From the NCBI RefSeq assembly GCF_000383595.1, contig NZ_KB911581.1, positions 3,540,265-3,604,264 on the forward strand: DNA of 64,000 nt, written 5' to 3'. The position numbers and the translations under genes were made by a program. The DNA is from Streptomyces bottropensis ATCC 25435 (GTDB taxonomy: Bacteria > Actinomycetota > Actinomycetes > Streptomycetales > Streptomycetaceae). Below the pieces are notes generated by a model that was not told the origin of the DNA, did no database searches, and saw nothing but the letters and a program-made list of their open reading frames with translations. Positions 55,663-64,000 of the stretch are shown here, piece by piece; within the stretch, counting starts at the first letter, position 1, and each line of letters starts with the position of its first letter.

Positions 55663-56496
55663 GTGCGTAACACCGTCAAGTTCACCACCGCCGCTCTCGC
55701 CGCCGGGGCCCTCACCCTCGGGCTCACCGCCTGCGGCGCGGACAAGGACGACAACGCGTCCGACACGAGCGGCCCGCTGGTGGTCGCCGCCAGCCCGACC
55801 CCGCACGCGGACATCCTCGGCTTCGTGAAGGACCATCTGGCGAAGGACGCGGGCCTGGAGCTGGAGGTCAAGGAGTTCAGCGACTACGTCCTGCAGAACC
55901 CGGCGACGCAGGACGGGTCCGTCGACGCCAACTACTTCCAGAACCAGCCCTACCTCGACGACTACAACAAGAAGAACGGCACCAGCATCGTGCCCGTCGT
56001 CACCGTCCACCTGGAACCGCTCGGCCTCTACTCCCGCAAGGTCAAGAGCAAGGACGGCCTCAAGAGCGGCGCGACCATCGCCGTACCCAACGACACGGTC
56101 AACGAGGCGCGTGCCCTCAAGCTCCTCGACTCCGCCGGGATCATCACCCTCAAGGAGGGGGTCGGCACCGACGCGACCCCCGCCGACATCACCGCGAACC
56201 CGAAGAAGCTCACGTTCAAGGAACTGGAGGCGGCCCAGACCCCGCGCTCCCTGGACGACGTCGACGCCGCGGTGATCAACGGCAACTACGCCCTCGAAGC
56301 GGACCTCTCGCCCGCCGACGACGCCCTCGCCGTGGAGCCCGCCAAGAACAATCCGAACGGCAACTTCCTCGCCGTCAAGGAGGGCAGCGAGGACGACCCG
56401 CGCGTGAAGAAGCTCGCCAAGCTCCTCACCTCCGACGAGGTACGGAAGTTCATCGAGGACAAGTGGAGCAACGGCTCCGTCCTCCCGTCCTTCTGA
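55663..56496 (+). CDS. metQ: Methionine-binding lipoprotein
   Basis: A 277-residue NlpA/MetQ lipoprotein delivering methionine to MetNI. The signal peptide ends in the lipobox LTAC with C24 as the lipidated cysteine. Binding-domain motifs: VVAASPTPHADILGFVKDHL, EFSDYVLQNPATQDGSVDAN, FQNQPYLDDYNKKNGTSIV, PNDTVNEARALKLLDSAGI and DAAVINGNYALEADLSP. GTG 55663 is preceded by AAAGGAAAGG. Last gene of metNIQ. Confidence 0.94.
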   Translation: MRNTVKFTTAALAAGALTLGLTACGADKDDNASDTSGPLVVAASPTPHADILGFVKDHLAKDAGLELEVKEFSDYVLQNPATQDGSVDANYFQNQPYLDDYNKKNGTSIVPVVTVHLEPLGLYSRKVKSKDGLKSGATIAVPNDTVNEARALKLLDSAGIITLKEGVGTDATPADITANPKKLTFKELEAAQTPRSLDDVDAAVINGNYALEADLSPADDALAVEPAKNNPNGNFLAVKEGSEDDPRVKKLAKLLTSDEVRKFIEDKWSNGSVLPSF

Positions 56497-56566
56497 CGGC
56501 TCCGCCGGCCGGCTCGCCGGCACGTATACGGCGTATCGCCACGCATGGGGTCCGCTCTCTCACGGG

Positions 56567-56612
56567 GTGGGGGTACCCCCACGCCCTTCGGGCAGTGGGG
56601 GAGGGCCCCATG
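56567..56612. repeat. Palindromic intergenic element after metQ
   Basis: A 16-bp perfect palindrome GTGGGGGTACCCCCAC (56567-56582) is followed by CCCAC-GCCC-TTC-GGGC-A-GTGGG. It is of the kind repeated in Streptomyces gaps and may terminate metNIQ. Confidence 0.5.
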
Positions 56613-56693
56613 GTGCGATTGAGTGCTTACATGCTGCATGCTGGGCAGTTCGGCAGGCTCTCAAAGTTCTCGAGCGTTACGGAGCGGCGCATG

Positions 56694-57329
56694 ATGAGCA
56701 CCTTTCCCGACATCTCCATCAACACGGATCGGTTGGTTCTGCGCCCGTTCGACGAGGACGACATCCAGGCGTTCACCGAGATGATGAACGACGAACAGGT
56801 GATGGCCTGGACCGATGTCCCGCAGCCCTTCACCGAACGCGAGGCGCGTACCTGGATCACCGAGTACGCGCCCACCGAACGCACCTCGGGACGCGGCCTC
56901 GACCTCGCGGTCACCGAGTTCCTCACCCAGCGCCTGGTCGGCGTCATCCAGTTGACGAAAACCGACTGGCACGTGCGTGCGACGGAACTCTCGTACGTCG
57001 TCGCCCCCTGGGCCCGCGGTGAGGGCTACGCCTCCGAGGCCGCCCTCGCCACCGCCCAATGGCTGTTCCGTGAGCAGAAGTTCGAACGCATCGAGCTGCG
57101 CACGGCCGCCGACAACACCGCCTCCCAGCAGGTCGCCCAGAAGATCGGCTGTATCAGCGAGGGCGTGCTGCGCAACGCCTGTATAGCGCGCACCCGCACC
57201 GCCGAGGACGGCTGGACCGAGGTCCGCACGGACTTCATCGTCTGGAGCCTCCTCCCGGAGGACATCGAGGGCGTCAGCCAGGAACTGGCCGACAGCGGCG
57301 GCTACGGGGCCTACTCGGACTGGAACTGA
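56694..57329 (+). CDS. GNAT-family acetyltransferase, RimJ/RimL type
   Basis: A 211-residue acetyltransferase of the ribosomal-protein-alanine N-acetyltransferase type: INTDRLVLRPFDEDDIQAFT at the start, AWTDVPQPFTEREARTWI, LSYVVAPWARGEGYASEAAL (acetyl-CoA site) and IELRTAADNTASQQVAQKIG at the end of motif A/B. It may acetylate a protein N-terminus or a drug. Tandem ATGs at 56691 and 56694 follow GGAG (56681-56684). It is monocistronic between metQ and cobL. Confidence 0.87.
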   Translation: MSTFPDISINTDRLVLRPFDEDDIQAFTEMMNDEQVMAWTDVPQPFTEREARTWITEYAPTERTSGRGLDLAVTEFLTQRLVGVIQLTKTDWHVRATELSYVVAPWARGEGYASEAALATAQWLFREQKFERIELRTAADNTASQQVAQKIGCISEGVLRNACIARTRTAEDGWTEVRTDFIVWSLLPEDIEGVSQELADSGGYGAYSDWN

Positions 57330-57456
57330 ACCACCCACGGGCACACGCGCGGCCGCGAACCCGGCCGCCGGGGCCCACGACGTCACCAGGTAGTCTCACG
57401 GGACCCCGTGCGGGCATTCCCGACGACCTGCGAAGACCCTCTGGAGACTGACGACG

Positions 57457-58668
57457 ATGGCCGACCGGGTCACCGTGATCGGCTGGGACGGCTCCCCCCT
57501 GACCGCCGCGGCACGCTCCGCCCTCGCCGCCGCCACACTGGTGGCCGGCGCGGCCCACCACCTCGCACTGCCCGAGGTGCCCCCGCCCGCCGAACGCATC
57601 CGTCTCGGCAGCGTCGCCCTCGCCGCCCGCCGCATCGCCGGCCATCGGGGCACCGCCGTGGTCCTCGCCGACGGCGACCCGGGCTTCTTCGGTGTCGTGC
57701 GCACTCTCAGGTCCCCCGAGTTCGGCCTGGAGGTCGAGGTCGTCCCCGGCGTCTCCTCCGTGGCCGCCGCCTTCGCCCGCGCGGGCATGCCCTGGGACGA
57801 CGCGGAGGTCGTCGTCGCCCACCGCCGTACGCTGCGCCGCGCGGTGAACGTGTGCCGCGCCCACACCAAGGTCGCCGTCCTCACCTCGCCCGGCGCCGGA
57901 CCCGCCGAACTCGGCCTGCTCCTCGACGGAGTGCACCGCACCTTCGTGGTCTGCGAGGAACTCGGCACGGAACGCGAGCGGGTCACCGTCCTCACCTCCG
58001 ACAAGGCCGTCGACCGCACCTGGCGCGACCCCAACCTCGTCATCGTCATCGGCGGCCACGCGAGCGCGGCCGAGGGCGGCGGCTGGCTCGCCGGGCGCGA
58101 CCCCGGCGGCGGACCGCGCGGCTGGGCCCTGCCCTCCGCCGTCTACGGCGGCGCCCTGGGCGAGGGCGAGGCCGAACTGCTGCGCTCCTCCCAACTGGCC
58201 CGCCTGGGACCGCGCGTGGGCGACCTCGTCTGGGACATCGGCTCCGGCAGCGGCGCCTTCGCCACCGAGGCCGCCCGCTGCGGCGCCGCCGTCATCGCCG
58301 TCGACCGCGACCCCGAGGCCTGCGGCCGCACGACCCTGGCCGCCCGCCGCTTCGGCGTCCAGCTCCAGGTGGTCCACGGCGCCGCCCCGCACGTCCTGGA
58401 GAACCTCCCCGAACCCGACGTCGTACGCGTCGGCGGTGGGGGAGCGGCCGTGGTGTCCGCCGTCGCCGACCGCCGCCCCCGGTGCATCGTCACCCACGCC
58501 CTGACCCGCCCCGCCGCCGAGCGCGTGGGACGGGACCTGAACGAGCACGGGTACGAGGTCCGCTGCGACTTCGTCCAGTCCGTGGAACTCGATACAAGGG
58601 CCTGGACGGAGCGGGAACGAAGCGTCGCCTTCCTGCTCAGCGGGACCCTGCCCGAACATTCCCTGTGA
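57457..58668 (+). CDS. cobL: Precorrin-6Y C5,15-methyltransferase (decarboxylating), CbiE-CbiT fusion
   Basis: A 403-residue bifunctional enzyme of aerobic cobalamin synthesis. Residues 1-200 are the CbiE tetrapyrrole methylase (VTVIGWDGSPLT, LADGDPGFFGV, VVPGVSSVAAAFARAGMPWD). Residues about 210-400 are the CbiT part, methylating C15 and decarboxylating: VWDIGSGSGAFATEAARCG binds S-adenosylmethionine. It precedes the bluB-cobT fusion and cysG, on the same strand, so this is a cobalamin block. Confidence 0.93.
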   Translation: MADRVTVIGWDGSPLTAAARSALAAATLVAGAAHHLALPEVPPPAERIRLGSVALAARRIAGHRGTAVVLADGDPGFFGVVRTLRSPEFGLEVEVVPGVSSVAAAFARAGMPWDDAEVVVAHRRTLRRAVNVCRAHTKVAVLTSPGAGPAELGLLLDGVHRTFVVCEELGTERERVTVLTSDKAVDRTWRDPNLVIVIGGHASAAEGGGWLAGRDPGGGPRGWALPSAVYGGALGEGEAELLRSSQLARLGPRVGDLVWDIGSGSGAFATEAARCGAAVIAVDRDPEACGRTTLAARRFGVQLQVVHGAAPHVLENLPEPDVVRVGGGGAAVVSAVADRRPRCIVTHALTRPAAERVGRDLNEHGYEVRCDFVQSVELDTRAWTERERSVAFLLSGTLPEHSL

Positions 58669-59014
58669 TCCGGTTGTCGTACCGGCGCGGTAAGCTGGCG
58701 GACTGTTGTACCGCACTTCGACATCCGGCACTTCGTCGGTCAATGTCCTAAAAGCACGCCCGTTTTGAGGGCGTGTGTGGTACGGCGAAACGGGGAGGAC
58801 GCGCAACGTGGCGCAGTCCACAGCGGACCGGCGCGGATCAAGCTGTCGCGACGGGGGGACGACCGGGACAATGGCCCTTCAATGGCTTTGTCGACATGCA
58901 GCCGGGTCGTCACGTGCCGCTGGGCACGCACGCTCGTTCTTCACAGTGGGGCGGTAGGTGCGCCGTCCCGGGCCAGCTGGCATGGAGGCACTAACCGATG
59001 GGCGAGGGGTACGC
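58669..59014 (+). other. 346-bp gap between cobL and bluB-cobT
   Basis: It contains a direct repeat GCACTTCG (58713-58720 and 58728-58735), a hairpin CACGCCC-gttttga-GGGCGTG (58755-58775), and a possible 28-codon ORF at 58871-58957 (MALQWLCRH... ) with a weak ribosome site. I find no cobalamin riboswitch (no B12 box with the conserved core). A promoter for the fusion gene is likely here but cannot be pinned down. Confidence 0.4.
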
Positions 59015-62000
59015 ATGACCGACACCGGCCAGGTCCCGGGCGAGGGACTGCCGGAGAGCGCAGGCATGGTGGAGCAGCCGGGCGTCCCTGCGCCGGGTGC
59101 GTACACCTACCTCTCCGAGACCGCCGCCGAGGACGAAGACCTTCTGCTGCCGGGTGCCCAGGGCGCGTGGGGCAACGAGATGCCGCCGCCCGCGCCCGAG
59201 CCCGTGGTCCAGGTCGTCCACGAACCCGTCCACGAGCCGGGCCCGCACGAGATGTCCGGCCGGGACAGCGGCTCGCTCGACCTCGGCGCCGTCCGTACGC
59301 CCGTCGCGACCCCCGTCCCGCAGCCGCCGGTGGCCCGTCGGCCCCTGCATCTCGGCCCGCCCACCCCCGACGCCTCCGCCAGCCCGGTCCGCTCCCTCGC
59401 CGACCGCGGCCCGGCCGGTGCCCCCGTCCCACCCGGCGCCGGGCGCCACTCCGGCCCGCCCACCATGGGCCCCGAGTATCTCGACGTGCCCCAGCAGCCC
59501 GTGTCGCAGTGGGTCGGGGCCCCTGCCCAGGCCGCCCCCGGGGTCGTCGCCGGGGGAGCGGCCGCAGAAACGGTCGTTCCGCAGGAGGCGCAGCTTTCCG
59601 TGGCGGTGGCGGAGACACCGCTGAGCGAGGAGGCGCCGCAGTCCGCCGACGCGCCGGAGGAGATCCAGGACGCCGAGGCCCTGCACCAGGCCCAGGACGC
59701 CGCGTACGCCCTGGCCCAGGAGGCCGCGGCCGCGCAGTTCCGCAACCCGGAAGCCGTGGGGACGCCGGTCGCCGCGCAGTTCCAGGCCCCGGAGGCGGTC
59801 GAGCCCCGGACTGAGGCCCCGGAGGTCCCGGAGGCCGTGGACGCGCCGGTCGCCGCCGAGGAGCAGTTGCCCGGCGAGGCCGAGGCGCCCGCCGCCGAGC
59901 AGGCCGAGGTCTCAGAGGCGCCCGAGGCGCAGGCTCACGCCCCGGAGGCGGCCGAGGCACCGGCCCCCGTCGACACCGAGGTGCCCGAACCGGCCGAGGT
60001 GCCCGAACCGGCCGAGGTGCCGGCTGCTGTGCGGGAAGAGGCCCCCGCGGCCGTCGACGCGCCTCCGGCCCCCGAGGCCGCCGAGATCGCGTCCGGCGTC
60101 GAGCACCCGCAGGCCGTGGCTCCGCAGGCGGTGGCTCCGCAGGCCACCGACCCGGTGGAGGCGGCACCCGAGGCGCAGGCCTTCGACGAGGCCGCGCCCG
60201 TCGACCCGGCCCAGCAGACGCCGGACGCGACGGCCCTCCCTCCGGCCGCCCAGGACTCAGAGCCGGTCCCGGTCCAGACCGCCGCCGAGCCCCAGGGCCT
60301 GCCTCAGGTCCCGCAGGAGCCCGAGGCGGCCACCGCGCCCGGCGACGCGTCCGCTCCGGCCGCGCTCGACGAGGCGGAGACGCTGCCGCCGGCGGACCAC
60401 GCCGGGCCCGCGGTGTCCGTCGTGCCCGTAGCGCCCGTGCCGGCCGACGAGGCCGTGGCGGAGGACATGATCGAAGCGCAGGACACCGAGCAGCCCGCCG
60501 AGCAGCACGCAGCCCCCGGGCCGCAGGCGCCGACCGACGAGGCCGATGCCCAGGCGGCCCCCGCCGCGCCCGCCGAGGAGCCCCCCGCTTCCCCGCAGGA
60601 GCCCGCCGCCGAGAACGTCACGGACACCGCTGCGGAGCCCGCCCCTGCGCAGGAGCCCCAGCAGCCGGTGAAACCGCCGGTCGCCGAGGAGCCCCAGCAG
60701 CTCACGGAGACCGCGGCGGTCCCGACGCCGGACGTCCCCGCGGAGGGCGCGCCCGAAACCGGAGCCGCGGACTCCCGGCCGCTGGAGCCCGTACAGCCGG
60801 AACCCGGGCCCGTACCGCAGGACCCGCAGGCCACCGAGCCGGTCGCACTCGTAGCGGACCAGGACCAGGACCAGAACCAGCACCAACCCGAGCACCGGAG
60901 CGAGGCCCAGGACCGCAGCGAGCAGGACGACCAGGACCGGAACGAGGAAGCGGAGCAGTCGGCAGCCGAACAGGCCGCCGCCGACACCGTTCCGCAGCCG
61001 GAGACCCCGCAGGCACCCGTCCCCGCCGAAGCCGTCGTCGAGCCCGAGGTCACGTACGTGAACGCGGCGGACCGGTCGGCCGGCGGTACGGATGCCCAGG
61101 AGCCCACGCCTTCGGACGAGGCGACCGTCGAGGCTCCGGCCGAGCCCGCGGCCGACTCCGCGGCCGTGACCCGCGAGATCGCGGACCCCCCGGCTGCCGA
61201 GCCGTCCACGGCCGAGGCTCCGATTCCCGCGGCCGCCGCGATCGACGCCCCCCAGGGCGCGGTGATCCAGCCCCCGGCCGAGCCCGCGTCGGACACCCCG
61301 CTCGCCGGCACCACCGAGGAGCCCGCAACCGGCGCCGGTCGTACGCCGGCCCCGTTCGTGCCCCTCCTCGGCTCCGTGCCGACCGCCCCGCACCCGGCCA
61401 CGACCCCGCCCCACGGGATGGTGGTCCCGCCGCTGTCGGAGCAGGACCGGGCGACCCCCGTCGCCGCCGAGTTCCCGCCGACCGAGGGCCAGACGGAACC
61501 GGCCGGGACCGGGCCCGCGGTCCCGGCGCCCCGGGACTCCGAGGCCGAGACGGTGCTCGTGCCGCAGCCGCTCGCGGCGACCGGCGCGGACCCGGAGGTC
61601 GTCCAGAGCGCCGAGGACCTGGCCACCCGGGCCGCCGACCAGGAGGACGGCGAGGCGCCGGAAGCGGAAGCAGTGGAAGCGACAGCCGAAGAAAGCACGG
61701 CCCCGGTGGACGAGACAGCCGAAGACGCACCGGCGGACGTGCGGGAGGAGGCCCGGCAGCCCACGGGCCCGGCCGCGCCGCCCTACGACGACGCCGAACG
61801 CGAGGCCGTCCTCAAGGTCATGCGCGAGCGCCGCGACATCCGCAACGGCTTCCGCAGCGACCCGATCCCGCACGACGTGCTGCTCCGCGTCCTGGAGGCC
61901 GCCCACACGGCACCCTCCGTCGGCCACTCGCAGCCCTGGGACTTCGTCGTCATCCGGTCCGCCGAGACGCGCCGCACGATGCACGAACTCGCCCAGCGCC

Positions 62001-63499
62001 AGCGCGAGGCGTACGCGAAGTCGCTGCCGAAGGGCCGGGCGAAGCAGTTCAAGGAACTGAAGATCGAGGCGATCCTCGACACCCCGGTGAACATCGTCGT
62101 CACCGCCGACCCCACCCGGGGCGGCCGGCACACCCTGGGCCGCCACACCCAGCCGCAGATGGCCCCGTACTCCTCCGCCCTCGCGGTCGAGAACCTCTGG
62201 CTCGCGGCCCGCGCCGAGGGCCTCGGCGTCGGCTGGGTCAGCTTCTTCGACGAGCGCGAGATGGTCCGTGCCCTCGGCCTGCCCGAGCACCTGGAGGTCG
62301 TGGCGTACCTGTGCGTCGGGTACGTCGACGAGTTCCCGGCGGAGCCCGAGCTGATGCAGGCGGGCTGGGCCAAGCGCCGCCCGCTCTCCTGGGTCGTCCA
62401 CGAGGAGACGTACGGCCGCCGCGCCCTGCCCGGCGCCGAGCCGCACGACCTGCTCGCCGAGACCGTCGCCGGCATCCGCCCGCTGGACGCCAAGGCGCTC
62501 GGCGAGGCGTGGGAGCGCCAGAAGCGCATGACCAAGCCGGCCGGCGCCCTCGGCATGCTGGAGATCATCTCCGCCCAGCTGTCCGGCCTGTCCAGGCAGT
62601 GCCCGCCGCCCATCCCGGAGCCCGCGGCCGTCGCGATCTTCGCGGGCGACCACGGCGTCCACGCCCAGGGCGTCACCCCCTGGCCCCAGGAGGTGACGGC
62701 CCAGATGGTCGCCAACTTCCTGGGCGGGGGTGCCGTCTGCAACGCCTTCGCCGCCCAGGTGGGCGCCGAGGTCTGCGTCGTGGACGTCGGCGTGGCGAGT
62801 GACCTCCCGGCCACCCCGGGGCTGCTGCCGCGCAAGATCCGCGCCGGTACGTCCGACATGACCACCGGCCCCGCGATGACCCGCGAAGAGGCAAAGCAGG
62901 CCATCGAGGTGGGCATCGAGACGGCCCGCGACCTGGTCGCGGCCGGCAACAAGGCGCTCCTCACGGGCGAGATGGGCATCGCCAACACCACCGCCTCCGC
63001 CGCCCTGATCTCCGTCTTCACCGGCGCCGACCCCTCCGAGGTCACCGGCCGGGGCACGGGCATCAACGACGAGACCCTCGCCCGCAAGACGGACGTCGTA
63101 CGCCGCGCCATCGAGCTGCACGAGCCCGACCCGGCCGACCCCATCGGCGTCCTGGCGGCGATGGGCGGCTTCGAACACGCCGCCATCGTCGGTCTCCTCC
63201 TCGGCGGCGCCTCCCTGCGTACGCCGGTGATCCTCGACGGCGTCAGCGCCGGCGCCGCCGCGCTGGTGGCCCGTGCCATCGCCCCCGAGGTCCTCGCCGC
63301 CTGCATCGCCGGCCACCGCAGTGCCGAGCCCGGCCATGTGGCCGCCCTGCAGAAACTGGGTCTGCGCCCGCTGGTCGACCTCGACCTCCGCCTCGGCGAG
63401 GGCACCGGCGCCCTCCTCGCCCTCCCGGTCGTCCAGAGCGCGGCCAGGGCGATGCACGAGGTGGCGACGTTCGACTCGGCGGGGGTGACCGAGAAGTAG
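59015..63499 (+). CDS. BluB-CobT fusion with long disordered N-terminus
   Basis: A 1,494-residue protein. Residues 1 to about 920 are low-complexity Ala/Pro/Glu/Val sequence, probably disordered, with no domain recognised. Residues about 924-1138 are a BluB/nitroreductase domain making 5,6-dimethylbenzimidazole from FMNH2: RERRDIRNGFRSDPIP with the conserved D941, TAPSVGHSQPWDFVVIR, YSSALAVENLWLAARAEGLG. Residues about 1143-1494 are CobT, nicotinate-nucleotide:dimethylbenzimidazole phosphoribosyltransferase: FAGDHGVHAQGVTPWPQEVT, GEMGIANTTASAAL and the catalytic E1462 in RLGEGTGALLALP. One chain thus makes and activates the lower cobalamin ligand. GAGGGG at 59003-59008 supports ATG 59015. Confidence 0.92.
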   Translation: MTDTGQVPGEGLPESAGMVEQPGVPAPGAYTYLSETAAEDEDLLLPGAQGAWGNEMPPPAPEPVVQVVHEPVHEPGPHEMSGRDSGSLDLGAVRTPVATPVPQPPVARRPLHLGPPTPDASASPVRSLADRGPAGAPVPPGAGRHSGPPTMGPEYLDVPQQPVSQWVGAPAQAAPGVVAGGAAAETVVPQEAQLSVAVAETPLSEEAPQSADAPEEIQDAEALHQAQDAAYALAQEAAAAQFRNPEAVGTPVAAQFQAPEAVEPRTEAPEVPEAVDAPVAAEEQLPGEAEAPAAEQAEVSEAPEAQAHAPEAAEAPAPVDTEVPEPAEVPEPAEVPAAVREEAPAAVDAPPAPEAAEIASGVEHPQAVAPQAVAPQATDPVEAAPEAQAFDEAAPVDPAQQTPDATALPPAAQDSEPVPVQTAAEPQGLPQVPQEPEAATAPGDASAPAALDEAETLPPADHAGPAVSVVPVAPVPADEAVAEDMIEAQDTEQPAEQHAAPGPQAPTDEADAQAAPAAPAEEPPASPQEPAAENVTDTAAEPAPAQEPQQPVKPPVAEEPQQLTETAAVPTPDVPAEGAPETGAADSRPLEPVQPEPGPVPQDPQATEPVALVADQDQDQNQHQPEHRSEAQDRSEQDDQDRNEEAEQSAAEQAAADTVPQPETPQAPVPAEAVVEPEVTYVNAADRSAGGTDAQEPTPSDEATVEAPAEPAADSAAVTREIADPPAAEPSTAEAPIPAAAAIDAPQGAVIQPPAEPASDTPLAGTTEEPATGAGRTPAPFVPLLGSVPTAPHPATTPPHGMVVPPLSEQDRATPVAAEFPPTEGQTEPAGTGPAVPAPRDSEAETVLVPQPLAATGADPEVVQSAEDLATRAADQEDGEAPEAEAVEATAEESTAPVDETAEDAPADVREEARQPTGPAAPPYDDAEREAVLKVMRERRDIRNGFRSDPIPHDVLLRVLEAAHTAPSVGHSQPWDFVVIRSAETRRTMHELAQRQREAYAKSLPKGRAKQFKELKIEAILDTPVNIVVTADPTRGGRHTLGRHTQPQMAPYSSALAVENLWLAARAEGLGVGWVSFFDEREMVRALGLPEHLEVVAYLCVGYVDEFPAEPELMQAGWAKRRPLSWVVHEETYGRRALPGAEPHDLLAETVAGIRPLDAKALGEAWERQKRMTKPAGALGMLEIISAQLSGLSRQCPPPIPEPAAVAIFAGDHGVHAQGVTPWPQEVTAQMVANFLGGGAVCNAFAAQVGAEVCVVDVGVASDLPATPGLLPRKIRAGTSDMTTGPAMTREEAKQAIEVGIETARDLVAAGNKALLTGEMGIANTTASAALISVFTGADPSEVTGRGTGINDETLARKTDVVRRAIELHEPDPADPIGVLAAMGGFEHAAIVGLLLGGASLRTPVILDGVSAGAAALVARAIAPEVLAACIAGHRSAEPGHVAALQKLGLRPLVDLDLRLGEGTGALLALPVVQSAARAMHEVATFDSAGVTEK

Positions 63500-63573
63500 C
63501 AGGGGGAAGCGGGCGCCGGGCGCGCCACCGGCCCGGGGGCGGTCGCGCCCACCGGCCCGCATCCCGCTCCGGC

Positions 63574-63624
63574 GGCTCAGCCGGTGCACCTGCTGAGCCC
63601 CACTCCCCGTCCGCCCCTTAGAAT
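63574..63624 (+). promoter_or_regulatory. Hairpin and -10 element before the cysG-like gene
   Basis: GGCTCAGC (63574-63581)/GCTGAGCC (63592-63599) form an 8-bp stem after the fusion gene; TAGAAT (63619-63624) is a perfect -10 hexamer but its -35 is weak. The cysG-like gene may have its own promoter. Confidence 0.4.
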
Positions 63625-63697
63625 CCGCACGTCAGGGCACACTCCAAAGCCGCAGTGGCCCGCCTCGCACGCCGCCAGCCCGAGGAGCCGCACCCTC

Positions 63698-64000
63698 ATG
63701 GCCGAACACCCCGCCTACCCCGTAGGCCTCCGCCTCACCGGCCGCCGAGTGGTCGTCATCGGCGGCGGCCAGGTCGCCCAACGCCGCCTCCCCGCCCTCA
63801 TCGCGGCCGGCGCCGACATCGTCCTCGTGTCCCCGAGCGCCACCCCCTCCGTGGAGGCGATGGCGGACGCGGGCGAGCTGACCTGGGAGCGGCGCAGGTA
63901 CGCGGAGGGCGACCTCGCCGAGGCCTGGTACGTCCTGATCGCCACCGGCGACCCGGTGGCGAACGCCCGCGCGTCCGCCGAGGCGGAGCGCCACCGCATC
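63698..64000 (+). CDS. CysG-type precorrin-2 dehydrogenase/uroporphyrinogen methyltransferase, 3' end cut by window
   Basis: The first 101 codons of a gene that runs off the window. The N-terminus is the siroheme synthase NAD-binding domain (GLRLTGRRVVVIGGGQVAQR, LIAAGADIVLVSPSATPS, RRYAEGDLAEAWYVLIATGD), as in CysG/Met8: it oxidises precorrin-2. In Streptomyces this domain is generally fused to the uroporphyrinogen-III C-methyltransferase that makes precorrin-2, the first branch to siroheme and cobalamin, so the missing part is expected to be that. GAGGAG at 63682-63687 supports ATG 63698. It follows cobL and bluB-cobT on the same strand. Confidence 0.85.
   Translation, partial: MAEHPAYPVGLRLTGRRVVVIGGGQVAQRRLPALIAAGADIVLVSPSATPSVEAMADAGELTWERRRYAEGDLAEAWYVLIATGDPVANARASAEAERHRI

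Noticed and set aside
58871..58957. 28-codon ORF between cobL and bluB-cobT
   Set aside because: Ribosome site is weak and distant, and no codon cluster suggests a leader peptide; mentioned only in the gap entry.
58669..59014. Cobalamin riboswitch before bluB-cobT
   Set aside because: AGTCC and GACCGGCG fragments recall a B12 box, but the conserved core and the rest of the fold are not present.
60257..63589. 1,110-codon open frame on the minus strand opposite the bluB-cobT fusion
   Set aside because: A GC-rich shadow: Gly/Arg/Leu-rich translation without domains, while the plus strand has two clear enzymes. The same applies to long antisense frames at 2132-4708, 13486-16032 and 26957-29284.

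Overview
The window is about 64 kb of very GC-rich, densely packed actinobacterial chromosome. GTG starts, ATGA/GTGA stop-start overlaps, twin-arginine and lipoprotein signals, an NsdA-type regulator and the combination of infC-rpmI-rplT, pheST, argCJBDR/argH, metNIQ and cobalamin genes all point to a Streptomyces (or very close relative) chromosome core. I see no tRNA or rRNA gene, insertion sequence, integrase, prophage or CRISPR array; this is core chromosome rather than an island. All identifications come from reading the sequence, with no database search.

Layout. 1-8.4 kb: the 3' end of a DUF2510 membrane protein, a D-threonine-aldolase-like PLP enzyme, a very proline-rich membrane protein coupled to a type VII-type mycosin protease, a class A beta-lactamase-like hydrolase, SseB-like and DUF1844 proteins. 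8.4-16.3 kb: translation genes (infC with a long leader and a probable AUC start, rpmI, rplT, a SpoU rRNA methyltransferase, a soluble PAS histidine kinase, pheS, pheT). 16.4-33.3 kb: regulators and metabolism (SpoIIE-type phosphatase, NsdA-like regulator, Nudix, hydroxyacyl-CoA dehydrogenase, GHL10 hydrolase, divergent EamA exporter/MocR regulator, GNAT, a degenerate histidine phosphatase, secreted GH51 arabinofuranosidase, a LysR effector domain without HTH, an LRV/HEAT repeat protein with a Cys cluster, a VOC protein).

33.4-45.5 kb: arginine biosynthesis (argCJBDR as one overlapping operon, argH 6 kb away, both promoters with a TGCA-N6-TGCA box) interrupted by a minus-strand cluster for extracytoplasmic flavin electron transfer: a ferric-reductase-type membrane protein, an exported protein with three FMN_bind domains, and the ApbE flavinyltransferase. 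45.6-53.4 kb: an aldo/keto reductase, a TetR/MFS efflux operon with a 62-bp inverted-repeat operator, a four-copy tandem repeat, PlsC, a Tat-exported glycerophosphodiesterase, a sigma-like protein, GNAT and two small membrane proteins. 53.5-56.5 kb: metNIQ preceded by a 25-bp palindrome and a 27-codon leader peptide ending in alternating Cys and Met codons. 57.4-64 kb: cobalamin/siroheme genes (CobL, a 1,494-residue BluB-CobT fusion with a disordered N-terminus, and the start of a CysG-type protein).

The most interesting items are the metNIQ leader peptide and its palindrome, the three-FMN electron-transfer cluster, the TetR operator, the BluB-CobT fusion, the divergent MocR/EamA pair whose start codons overlap in CATG, and the non-canonical start and leader terminator of infC.
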